A stretch of 64,000 bases of DNA, from contig NZ_RBXD01000001.1 of assembly GCF_003634825.1 (NCBI RefSeq), forward strand, positions 890,501 to 954,500, in the 5' to 3' direction. This stretch comes from Flavobacterium sp. 123. GTDB taxonomy: Bacteria > Bacteroidota > Bacteroidia > Flavobacteriales > Flavobacteriaceae. The notes below the pieces were generated by a model. It was not told the origin of the DNA. It searched no databases and saw only the letters and a list, made by a program, of their open reading frames with translations. Both the position numbers and the translations under genes were made by a program. Each line of letters begins with the position of its first letter. Position 1 is the first letter of the stretch. This document shows, one piece after another, positions 36,001 through 44,198 of this stretch.

Positions 36001-37866
36001 CTAAAATAATTCATTTGGAGAAACTAATTCATTTAGCTTCTCTTTCAAATTATTATGCAAAATCTTCAGTCCAAACTGATAGGACGCATTTACCCAACCA
36101 AAACCTTCTTTTGCGATATAATCAAACTCAGTACCTACATTGCCATATTCAGCAAAAACTTTATGAGAACTGATTTCTAAATCAAATTTTTCCGGAATTG
36201 TACCATTATATTCCACTGCATTTTTAGTAATAAGCCAAAGCCATCTATAAACCATTTCTTGCGCTTTGTCAAAGAATTTATACTTGACTAACCCTTCCCA
36301 TAACAAAATTTGATGTGGTGCCCAGCCAAAAGGATAATCCCATTGTCGTTGTGGTCCGTCATCTGAAAAAAGATCAGAACTAGTTTTAGTACTTCCTGTA
36401 ATTCCGCCCGTTTTTATAAAATGAGGCAAAGCAACTTCAACTAATTTCTTAGCTTGATTATCGCTACAAAGTCCAGCCCATAATGGGAAGAAAGTTGTTG
36501 CTGCTTCAAAAGGAAATTGTTTTTTGTTTACAAAATCATAATCAAAATACATTCCTGCATCTTCATTCCAGCACAATTCATTTATTTTTTCTTTTCTAAT
36601 ATCTGCTTTTTGTTCCCAGTCTTTCGAAGTATAGGTTACATCTTGAGCTTTAAAACTTCCATTAAAATACTCCTTTATTAAATAGGCAATATCTTTTTCA
36701 TATTTATAAAGGAAGCTATTTATATCAACCGAATTTAGATTAGCACACATATTTATAAGCCTATCCGTAGTATCATGACCACTTTCTCTTAAACTTCTAT
36801 CGTGAACAAAATACAAATCAAGCTCAGGATCTACTAGAGTTCGCTCTAAATATTGTTTTTCAAAATCTCGAATTGGCAAATTATATTTTTTTGCAAATGG
36901 CTCCAAAACATCATCAAAATGTCCTGGCTCTACCTCAAATGGCATTCCTACACCATCCGCTTTATACCTATTTAAACCCGTTGGCGTCAATCGGTTTCCT
37001 TGTTCCATCCAGACGGTATTGTATTCTAAAATCACCGTTTCAAGATGATCTTGTAACCAATCTGAACTTGGGACTTTTTGTTTTACAATATCAATAAGCA
37101 AAGAAGAATACAAAGGTGGCTGCGTTCTAGTTAAGTAATAACTTCTGTTGGCGTTTAGAATTTTTCCATAATGAATAATTTGATATTTAAAATTATCCGC
37201 AATTGCCATGGCCTTGTCCAGCTGATTATCTATCAACAAACCAACACCAATAAAATAACTATCCCAACCATACATTTCATTAAATCTTCCTCCTGGAACA
37301 ACAAATGGAACGCCTTGTAAACCATCTGCTTTTTGTTCTAATGCTAAAGCTAAAATACCCGGTTTTTTATTTAAGGTTTCCACATATTCCATTGTGAAAT
37401 TTTCTGGAAGAATCCCTAATTTAAAATTCTTAAGCTCTTTTTCTAAGTCTTGGAAATAAGCAACTCCTCTTTTATCTTTTGCAGAAATATAAAGAGTAGG
37501 AATCTCATTCGTTGTTTTTTCGTCTTGAAGAATTTGAGCTAATCCTTTTTTGTCAATAGTTCGAGTCAGTTCATTCCAATAATCATCTCTGATTTTTCTT
37601 GAAATTCTTTCTACTGGATTTTCTTGAATTCGGTTTAAATCAACCGATCCAATTTCACAGTTCTGCTCTTTTAATTGTGCTAATTCTTGCAAAAGATTAG
37701 ACAAATGATAAGTGCCTTCTATGGTTTTTTCTTGTTTCGTAGTTTCGTCAACTAAAACAAACTTTTTAGGACCAGTATCATCCTTAGTGATTTTTTTATC
37801 TTTATCAGTATCTTCTTGAAGCAATAACTCATTAAATACTTTGTCTATGTTAAGAGAGAATTTCAT
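36001..37866 (-). CDS. GH37 trehalase of the fungal neutral type, with calcium-loop N-terminal region
   Basis: The 621-residue protein has both GH37 signatures: PGGRFNEMYGWDSY near residue 200 and QRQWDYPFGWAPHQ near residue 510. It has no signal peptide, so it hydrolyses trehalose to two glucose in the cytoplasm. Its first ~110 residues are unlike periplasmic or short cytoplasmic bacterial trehalases. They contain an EF-hand-like loop (Asp19-Asp30, DTDKDKKITKDD) followed by TGPK, then GTYHLSNLLQEL and ENPVERISRKIRDDYWNELT, the order found in fungal neutral trehalases (Nth1 type). It overlaps the upstream MFS gene by 4 bp (ATGA) and is the last gene of the GPH-fructokinase-GH13 operon. Confidence 0.9.
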   Translation of the reverse strand: MKFSLNIDKVFNELLLQEDTDKDKKITKDDTGPKKFVLVDETTKQEKTIEGTYHLSNLLQELAQLKEQNCEIGSVDLNRIQENPVERISRKIRDDYWNELTRTIDKKGLAQILQDEKTTNEIPTLYISAKDKRGVAYFQDLEKELKNFKLGILPENFTMEYVETLNKKPGILALALEQKADGLQGVPFVVPGGRFNEMYGWDSYFIGVGLLIDNQLDKAMAIADNFKYQIIHYGKILNANRSYYLTRTQPPLYSSLLIDIVKQKVPSSDWLQDHLETVILEYNTVWMEQGNRLTPTGLNRYKADGVGMPFEVEPGHFDDVLEPFAKKYNLPIRDFEKQYLERTLVDPELDLYFVHDRSLRESGHDTTDRLINMCANLNSVDINSFLYKYEKDIAYLIKEYFNGSFKAQDVTYTSKDWEQKADIRKEKINELCWNEDAGMYFDYDFVNKKQFPFEAATTFFPLWAGLCSDNQAKKLVEVALPHFIKTGGITGSTKTSSDLFSDDGPQRQWDYPFGWAPHQILLWEGLVKYKFFDKAQEMVYRWLWLITKNAVEYNGTIPEKFDLEISSHKVFAEYGNVGTEFDYIAKEGFGWVNASYQFGLKILHNNLKEKLNELVSPNELF

Positions 37867-39077
37867 TTTTTAGCAGTAAGATTTTTTAAAATAAAAAAAG
37901 AGATAAGTAACAACGACATTGGAATTAAAGTGTAATAAAAAGCATTTTCAGGCCCTTCATTTTTAAACAAGTACCCAATAATCCTTGACCCTAAAGTTCC
38001 TCCCAATGCTGAAAAAACAACAATTAATCCTGTCATGGAGCTGTGCATTTTTTTTGGCAAAGCACTCAAAACAACAGAATTCAGTAGCGGATAAATAGGC
38101 GCAATAAAAAGCCCTACTAATGGAAATGCGAATCCTATTAAAGGAATATCACCTAATGAATTGATTTCTTTAACATCTAATCCAACTGTTTTTGGAAGTA
38201 CAAAAATAACAATCAGCATAGCCGCAATAATACAAAAACTAAGTACCCAAATCCAGTTTATTTTTTTAGTTATTATTCCAGCCAAAAGTCTTCCCGCTGC
38301 TAAAGTAATTGCAAGAATACTCGCCATCATTATACTAATATTCTGAGGAAGATGAAGCACTTTACTATTAAAAGTAGGTAGCCAAGACATTATTCCTTGT
38401 TCAATCATAACAAACAAGAAAGCACTAATTACAAAAACAATAGTCAAAAGCTTAGCAAACAATTTAAACATTTGAGCAAAATCATCCGCTAAATTGACTC
38501 CCGGAATTTCCGCTTGATTCTCGAATTTTGCAAAAAACAAAAACACGAAAGATACTAATGAAATCCCTGCCAAAAGCCAATACACATTCAACCATGAATC
38601 AGGATTTGTATCGGAATTGAACGCTGGAAATAAGAAATAAGCTAATGCAATTCCTATCATAAAAACACCCTCAATACTACTCATCATACTATTGTGTTCT
38701 TGCTGATTCTCTGTAATGGTTCCAATCAAAGAATAAACCGAAACTTTAATCAAAGCAAAAGAAACTCCAACGGTTGCAAAAAGTATTTTCGCCGCAGTAA
38801 AAGAATTTCCAAAATACATGCTTATACAAGCAACAGAAACTAATGCTAATCCAATAAGCATTGCTCTTTTGTAACCAATTCTAGGTAAAAAAGAAGCTAC
38901 TAAAAAAGAAACAATTGCAATCGGAAGATCTTTAAATGCTTCCAGAATACTAGCTTGTAGTTCATCAACACCATAATTTGCTTGTGCTTTCAGAATTACA
39001 ATTCCTACGCTGTTCAGCAAAATTGCAAACACAAAATAATTGAGGTACATGGCAATCTTAACGGTGTTTTTTTGCAT
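37863..39077 (-). CDS. MFS transporter, FucP-like
   Basis: The 404-residue protein has about twelve membrane helices in two halves (a cytoplasmic loop near residues 190-205). It belongs to the major facilitator superfamily and resembles FucP-type sugar carriers in general pattern, for example GYKRAMLIGLALVSV after helix two. The substrate cannot be read from the sequence. It sits between the GH13_18 gene (74 bp upstream) and the trehalase (4-bp overlap), so a disaccharide or hexose entering that pathway is likely. Confidence 0.82.
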   Translation of the reverse strand: MQKNTVKIAMYLNYFVFAILLNSVGIVILKAQANYGVDELQASILEAFKDLPIAIVSFLVASFLPRIGYKRAMLIGLALVSVACISMYFGNSFTAAKILFATVGVSFALIKVSVYSLIGTITENQQEHNSMMSSIEGVFMIGIALAYFLFPAFNSDTNPDSWLNVYWLLAGISLVSFVFLFFAKFENQAEIPGVNLADDFAQMFKLFAKLLTIVFVISAFLFVMIEQGIMSWLPTFNSKVLHLPQNISIMMASILAITLAAGRLLAGIITKKINWIWVLSFCIIAAMLIVIFVLPKTVGLDVKEINSLGDIPLIGFAFPLVGLFIAPIYPLLNSVVLSALPKKMHSSMTGLIVVFSALGGTLGSRIIGYLFKNEGPENAFYYTLIPMSLLLISFFILKNLTAKK

Positions 39078-39151
39078 TATTTCTTTATTTATTAATTGGT
39101 TAGTATTTATGAATCCACATTTAACTGGTAATTTTCCGATTGCAGTATAAA

Positions 39152-40888
39152 TTAAAAACTCATGGTATTTATCACATCATTTTCCGAATGGTCAATTGTA
39201 AAACGATTGGTTTGAAGATCTGCCTTTAGATGTGCTACTGCTGTTCCATTTACCCATTTGATATCTATAACAGCATCAACGGCATCATTTATTTCTATAT
39301 GACCCGAAAATGCAGCTGAAGTATTTCTTAAGTGCATGATTTCGAGTTGTTTTTTTACAACTTCGGTTTTCAACCCTTGCTGAATATCGTTCCTGGTCAA
39401 TGTGGTACGATTAATTTCTTTGTGTCCAGCACTACCTCCATTATCTGCCGCTTCATAATTATTTTTACCCGCAAAAATATCTAAATACCAAACCTGAGGA
39501 ATTCCTGGCATAAACATTTGGATAACTCTTGCAAGAAGTAACTTTTGTTCGTCTTCTCCTAATGCGCTAAAAAATGTTGCATTTATTTGATAATAAGAAA
39601 TTTTGTTTCCTGAAGGATCGTAAAGATTCTTAACACGACCACCACGTTCCATGATTTTATTCATGATACTTTCAATCTCAGTATCCTCTAATAATCCTTT
39701 ATTATAAGCTCCATTTATTTCTTTGCCTTTTAAATCTAGAACAGGTATTCCATCATGGCAACCAAGCATATTTACTGTTTTATATCCTTTAGCAATAATT
39801 TCCTTAGCCCAAGTCAACAAGGCTTTACTCGTTTTATTTTCGATAGTATGTATCGCTAAACCAGGTAAGAAAAAGTCATAAATATAATATCCTTTATCAG
39901 CTACCTCATCATGTAAATGCAAACCATATTCTGCGTGAATTTCCGGCAATAGCATCAAATTATTTTGTTCTGCAATTTTCTTAATACGCTCTAAATATTC
40001 CCAAGTTCCTGGTTTATTAAAAAAATTGGATTCCCCTACTTGTTTATGCAAATAGGCAAAAGCGTCTAATCTAAGAATGTTACAACCATAGCCATTCAGT
40101 TTCTTTAATGTTTCCTCGTAGAAATTCCATACTAAAGGCGACGCAGCATTAACATCCATTTGTCCTAAATAAGAACGTTTTTGTTCTACAATTTGTAAAA
40201 TTTCTGATTTCAAAGGAGTACAATCTTTAAAATCAATGGTCGTAAAATCTTTATTATCCTTAATTGCGTCATTAACAATGGCAACAATAAATTGTTTTTG
40301 CTCTTCTGTTAAAGCTTTTATATTTTGTAAATCCGCAATAGTAATCGGGTTATAGGTTATTTGCTGATAAAAAGTGTTCCAATAAGGCTGTTCTGAACCA
40401 TCTGGGAAACGTACTTTCAATATAGGCAAACCCGACTTTCTCATAAACAATTTATTGAGAAATTCTGGATTTGGAATTACAATTCCATCTTCATTTTTAA
40501 CTCCATTTCCTTCCCAGAATTCATTCCAATTGATAAAAAAATCTTTAAATTTAGATTCATTACCATATTGTAACATATCTTTAAACTGAGGAGAAGCTAC
40601 AGAAAGATGATTTAATACAATGTCAAATTTCAGCTTTATCTGAAGCTCATCCAAGTCCTTTAAATCTTTTGTATCGACCAAATCTTTATTAATATCATAA
40701 TCAATAATAGAGAAACCTCTATCTAAATCACTATTAAAAAAAGTTGGCAAAACGTATAGTAAAGAAAACACATCTTTAAAATCGGTCATTTTAAGCATGG
40801 ATATAGTATCGCTAAATTTTTCTCCAATACTATCTGGATAAACATTCAGCATTACACCATTACTTATTTTTGTATTATTTTGTTGCAT
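39152..40888 (-). CDS. GH13_18 sucrose phosphorylase-like enzyme
   Basis: The 578-residue cytoplasmic protein is a GH13 barrel of the sucrose phosphorylase type. The catalytic residues are visible: nucleophile Asp275 in ILRLDAFAY, acid/base Glu316 in LLPEIHAEY, and Asp379 in LGCHDGIPVLD. The MDVNAASPLV segment (compare QIDLNxxxPxV of the family) is present. About 60 residues (~181-241) are inserted before it, making this longer than the usual ~490-residue enzymes. Sucrose phosphorylase gives glucose-1-phosphate and fructose; the fructokinase gene 6 bp upstream fits that. Related GH13_18 enzymes act on sucrose-6'-phosphate, glucosylglycerol or glucosylglycerate, so specificity is not proven. 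Confidence 0.82.
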   Translation of the reverse strand: MQQNNTKISNGVMLNVYPDSIGEKFSDTISMLKMTDFKDVFSLLYVLPTFFNSDLDRGFSIIDYDINKDLVDTKDLKDLDELQIKLKFDIVLNHLSVASPQFKDMLQYGNESKFKDFFINWNEFWEGNGVKNEDGIVIPNPEFLNKLFMRKSGLPILKVRFPDGSEQPYWNTFYQQITYNPITIADLQNIKALTEEQKQFIVAIVNDAIKDNKDFTTIDFKDCTPLKSEILQIVEQKRSYLGQMDVNAASPLVWNFYEETLKKLNGYGCNILRLDAFAYLHKQVGESNFFNKPGTWEYLERIKKIAEQNNLMLLPEIHAEYGLHLHDEVADKGYYIYDFFLPGLAIHTIENKTSKALLTWAKEIIAKGYKTVNMLGCHDGIPVLDLKGKEINGAYNKGLLEDTEIESIMNKIMERGGRVKNLYDPSGNKISYYQINATFFSALGEDEQKLLLARVIQMFMPGIPQVWYLDIFAGKNNYEAADNGGSAGHKEINRTTLTRNDIQQGLKTEVVKKQLEIMHLRNTSAAFSGHIEINDAVDAVIDIKWVNGTAVAHLKADLQTNRFTIDHSENDVINTMSF

Positions 40889-40894
40889 GGTGTT

Positions 40895-41821
40895 TTATAA
40901 AAGTTTAGAAAGGATATTGATGTTATCCGGTAATCGTCCTACATTTTGCAGTTTTAAAGCGGCTAATTTTAAAGCGATATCCAAACATTCATTAATTGAT
41001 TTTTCTTTTATATAAGCAAATAAAAATCCAGACCAAAAAGCATCACCTGCTCCAGTGGAGTCCATAACTTTGTCAATTTTTATTGCTGGCATTTGTATTA
41101 CTTCTTTCCCTTTTTGAGATAATTTAACTCCTTTGCTACCTAAAGTTAAGCAAACAGTGTCCACTCCTTGTTGGTGAAAAAATTCAAATATCTCGTCATG
41201 AGGAAGTTCTTTCTCAAAAAGACGCAACATATCATCTTCACTAATTTTTATTAATGGATTAAACTGACAATAGGTTTTGATTACTTTGAAAGCTTTCTCT
41301 TGACTTTTCCACAACTTTCTTGCATAGTTAACATCAATACTTAGCTTACATCCTAAATCGTAAGCTTCTTTTGCTTTCTTCAAAATCGTTTTCTGTGCAG
41401 GATTTTTACTTAATGCAAAACAGGTAGTATGAAATATTTTTGTATGAGATAATATTTCCTTTGAAATTTGTTCCTCATAAATACAACAATCTGCTGAACG
41501 GTATGGTATAAAATCAGGTGTACCTTCAGATCTTGAAACAAAAATCACACTAGTTGATTTATCATCTAGAACGTTAACATGGTTTGTATTTATACCAACA
41601 CTCGTTAATCGTTCTGTAATATAGGATCCAAAACCATCGTTTCCAACAGTTGCAACCATAATGGTATTTAAACCTAATCGCGTTGAATTCATAGCAACAT
41701 TAGTAGGCGATCCTCCTAAATACCTATGATAATCTCTAGTTCCACTAATAAGCACGCCTTCTTGATGACCAATAAAATCTACAAGAACTTCACCCACACA
41801 AAGGATGTCAATTTCATTCAT
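40895..41821 (-). CDS. PfkB-family fructokinase
   Basis: The ATG at 41821 gives MNEIDILCVGEVLVDFIG; a GTG start at 41842 would overlap the GPH permease gene and is less likely. The 308-residue protein has the PfkB signatures: GGSPTNVAMNSTRLG near residue 45 and DSTGAGDAFWSGF near the C-terminus, with catalytic Asp in GAGD. It probably phosphorylates fructose released by the adjacent GH13_18 enzyme. A second PfkB fructokinase is encoded at 62664-63548 in the GH32 operon. Confidence 0.88.
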   Translation of the reverse strand: MNEIDILCVGEVLVDFIGHQEGVLISGTRDYHRYLGGSPTNVAMNSTRLGLNTIMVATVGNDGFGSYITERLTSVGINTNHVNVLDDKSTSVIFVSRSEGTPDFIPYRSADCCIYEEQISKEILSHTKIFHTTCFALSKNPAQKTILKKAKEAYDLGCKLSIDVNYARKLWKSQEKAFKVIKTYCQFNPLIKISEDDMLRLFEKELPHDEIFEFFHQQGVDTVCLTLGSKGVKLSQKGKEVIQMPAIKIDKVMDSTGAGDAFWSGFLFAYIKEKSINECLDIALKLAALKLQNVGRLPDNINILSKLL

Positions 41822-41834
41822 ATTATTTATTATT

Positions 41835-43139
41835 TTATTCACTTAATTTTGTCTTTTTTATTTTAATTAATAATGTGCAGAAAGCTGCAATCACTAATAA
41901 CACCCCTGCAAAACTTATTGCTTGACGAGGATCATTATCTAAGAAATTTTTTAAAATATAACCAAATGATAGGTTTTGGATAATCATCGGAATAACAATC
42001 ATCATGTTAATAATACCCATATAAACACCATATCTTTCTTTTGAAATAACAGCAACAACCATCAAGTAAGGTATTCCCATCATACTTGCCCAAGCTATAC
42101 CATAACCAATAACCACCGCAAAAAATACATACTGATTTTGCACTAATGGAAAGCATAAAAGTGAAACAGCTCCTAATAATAGGCAAACAAAATGAATCAT
42201 CTTAGCACCATGACTTTTGGCTAATTTGGCCAAATAAAAGGCTATTGAAAAAGTAACTATAAACCCAAACGCACCAATCAATCCATTCCATTCCACTGCT
42301 TTTTCATAGCCTACAGCATTCTTTGGTGTTACATTCCAAACCGACAAAGCAATACTTTTTGAATTGTTTTGCCAATAACACATCATGGCATACCATTGAA
42401 ACAAATAGACCACAAACAATTGCCACATAACTGTTGGCATTTCTAAAACCGCTCTATAAATATCTATAAAAGGAGAAAAAACATTTAATGGTTCTGCTTT
42501 TAAAAGCGCTAATTCTTCTTCAGTTGGCGGAATTTCTTTAGTCTTAGTCATACTCCACCAAATGGAACTTACAGAAAGTACTGCCCCTAGAAAAAAAGAT
42601 GCATAAATCCAAGTTGGTAATGATCCTGTATAACCAACAAAAACTATTGGAAATAGAAAAAGAGAAATATAAGCCAAAAACTGCCCGAAACCAGTAAAAA
42701 AACTTTGCGCTTGAAAGCCCATAGGTTGCTGATCTTCGCTCAATGTATCTGCAATAAAGGCACGATAAGGTTCCATAGCAGTGTTATTACCAACATCTAG
42801 AATCCAAAGCAATCCTGCAGCCATCCATAATGAACTACTAAATGGAAATAAAAATAAAGCAATACTGCAAACTAGTGCTCCAATAAAAAAGTAAGGTTTA
42901 CGTCTTCCCCATCTTGGATGCCAAGTTTTATCGCTCATTGCTCCAATTATGGGTTGAATCAATAAACCTGTCAAAGGACCTGCAAGATTTAATATTGGGA
43001 TTTGATCTGGACTTGCATGTAAAAAATCATATATTGGATTGACCGCACTTTGTTGTAAACCAAAGCTGTATTGTATACCAAAAAAACCAACATTCATATT
43101 GATTATCTGCCAAAAACTCAATTTAAATTTTGTACCCAT
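41835..43139 (-). CDS. GPH/SLC45-type sugar permease (sucrose or maltose type)
   Basis: The 434-residue protein has twelve predicted membrane helices and the motif set of the SLC45/plant sucrose-proton symporter group within MFS: LAGPLTGLLIQPIIGAMSDK, then RWGRRKPYFFIG after helix two, then DVGNNTAMEPYRAFIAD. Members carry sucrose or maltose with protons. As the first gene of an operon with fructokinase and a sucrose-phosphorylase-like enzyme, a sucrose permease is the best guess. A LacI-type operator pair lies 76-110 bp upstream. Confidence 0.85.
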   Translation of the reverse strand: MGTKFKLSFWQIINMNVGFFGIQYSFGLQQSAVNPIYDFLHASPDQIPILNLAGPLTGLLIQPIIGAMSDKTWHPRWGRRKPYFFIGALVCSIALFLFPFSSSLWMAAGLLWILDVGNNTAMEPYRAFIADTLSEDQQPMGFQAQSFFTGFGQFLAYISLFLFPIVFVGYTGSLPTWIYASFFLGAVLSVSSIWWSMTKTKEIPPTEEELALLKAEPLNVFSPFIDIYRAVLEMPTVMWQLFVVYLFQWYAMMCYWQNNSKSIALSVWNVTPKNAVGYEKAVEWNGLIGAFGFIVTFSIAFYLAKLAKSHGAKMIHFVCLLLGAVSLLCFPLVQNQYVFFAVVIGYGIAWASMMGIPYLMVVAVISKERYGVYMGIINMMIVIPMIIQNLSFGYILKNFLDNDPRQAISFAGVLLVIAAFCTLLIKIKKTKLSE

Positions 43140-43171
43140 AGTCCTATTTTTATTTCGTTACTTATATCTTT

Positions 43172-43198
43172 TAAATTTAATTTTAAAATCCCAATCAA
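43172..43198 (-). promoter_or_regulatory. Likely promoter of the GPH-fructokinase-GH13_18-trehalase operon
   Basis: Minus-strand TTG (43196-43198) and TAAATTTA (43172-43179, one mismatch to TAnnTTTG) are separated by 16 bp. The operator pair lies just upstream of the TTG box. Confidence 0.4.
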
Positions 43199-43214
43199 CT
43201 ACTGAATTAAATAA

Positions 43215-43249
43215 AAAAAACGTTTTCGGAAGAACCGAAAACGTTTTCG
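43215..43249. promoter_or_regulatory. Tandem LacI-type operator pair upstream of the GPH permease
   Basis: The right site (43236-43249) is the perfect 14-bp palindrome CGAAAACGTTTTCG. The left site (43215-43228) matches it at 12 of 14 positions (AAAAAACGTTTTCG). Centres are 21 bp apart, two helical turns. The CG-centred palindrome is typical of LacI-family regulators. The same paired motif occurs at 57042-57075 and 59587-59620. Confidence 0.8.
43217..43247 (-). terminator. Intrinsic terminator formed by the same operator pair
   Basis: Read on the minus strand, a perfect 13-bp stem (43235-43247 with 43217-43229) with a 5-base loop is followed by eight T residues. It lies 33 bp after the stop of the SRPBCC-GyrI gene and would end that operon. 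Confidence 0.6.
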
Positions 43250-43280
43250 AACGCATTTTATTCGAGAAATAAAACACTAT

Positions 43281-44198
43281 CTATTTTTGATCAAACGGAA
43301 TGATAATTTGAGTTTCCCACTCTATTTCTTCACCTCCATTAAATGGATTTGCCAAAAAGTGCTCTAAAGGTTTGTTACTTAATTTATAATCATGTCTCTT
43401 AGCATAATCTATTAAGGCAAACCAAGCTCTATCTGAAGTTCTAAAATTGCCAAAATAAGTAGCTTTTAATCCTTTAAGTGCGGGTAATGTTTTAAATTTC
43501 ACAACGTCACTTGGCGGAAAATCAGCTCTTTTTTCAACAGGGAAACAATAATTAAAATCTAATTTTTCCGAATCCAAATCCCAGTTTTGAACTTCAACAA
43601 AAGGTCTTCCAATTATTTTAATGTTATTTCTCTGCAAATACCCTGTAATAGAAGCATCATTTTGAATCATTGATTGTGCTTTTTCTTGTAGCACACTTTT
43701 TAAATTGATATACGCTACAAATGTTGCTTCAGAAGTTCCTTCTCCATCAATTTTAACTTTAAATTTATTGAGATGTTCCGTTAATCCCAATTTAAATTCT
43801 GATATTTTTTTAATTTGCTCTTGCTTAAAATCAGTTTTAAAAAAAGGAGCTGTAATCTTATTATAAAAACTATGATTTAAATCTTTAATACTAACATCAA
43901 TTTTTGTAACCGAATCATTAATAGATTTAATGTCCCAATAATAATTAAATTCCGAATCCCCTTTTCGCATTTCATATTTAAGAAATTCAAAATTTTTCTT
44001 TTCTAAAATCACATAATTTTCGCTGTCTTTCAATGCTTGAGCAGTCGACCATTCTTGTACCCCTTGAAAAACAGTTCCTGTAGCCGTATTAATTTTAAAT
44101 GAAATCGTATAATCACTTTCTTTAATAAATAAATACCATACTAAAAACAAGGAAAGAACGACACTTAATCCAACTATAATTTTTTTATTTCCTTTCAT
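43281..44198 (-). CDS. Membrane-anchored SRPBCC and GyrI-like (effector-binding) domain protein
   Basis: The 305-residue protein has an N-terminal membrane helix (residues ~8-24), an SRPBCC/polyketide-cyclase-like domain (~30-155; VFQGVQEWSTAQALKDSENY, YYWDIKSINDSVTKIDV), and a GyrI-like/AraC effector-binding domain (~160-305; PFVEVQNWDLDSEKLDFNYCFPV). GyrI-like domains bind small hydrophobic or cationic ligands. No DNA-binding domain is present, so it is probably a periplasmic ligand-binding protein. Its ATG overlaps the haloperoxidase stop (TAATG), so the two are translationally coupled. Confidence 0.8.
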   Translation of the reverse strand: MKGNKKIIVGLSVVLSLFLVWYLFIKESDYTISFKINTATGTVFQGVQEWSTAQALKDSENYVILEKKNFEFLKYEMRKGDSEFNYYWDIKSINDSVTKIDVSIKDLNHSFYNKITAPFFKTDFKQEQIKKISEFKLGLTEHLNKFKVKIDGEGTSEATFVAYINLKSVLQEKAQSMIQNDASITGYLQRNNIKIIGRPFVEVQNWDLDSEKLDFNYCFPVEKRADFPPSDVVKFKTLPALKGLKATYFGNFRTSDRAWFALIDYAKRHDYKLSNKPLEHFLANPFNGGEEIEWETQIIIPFDQK

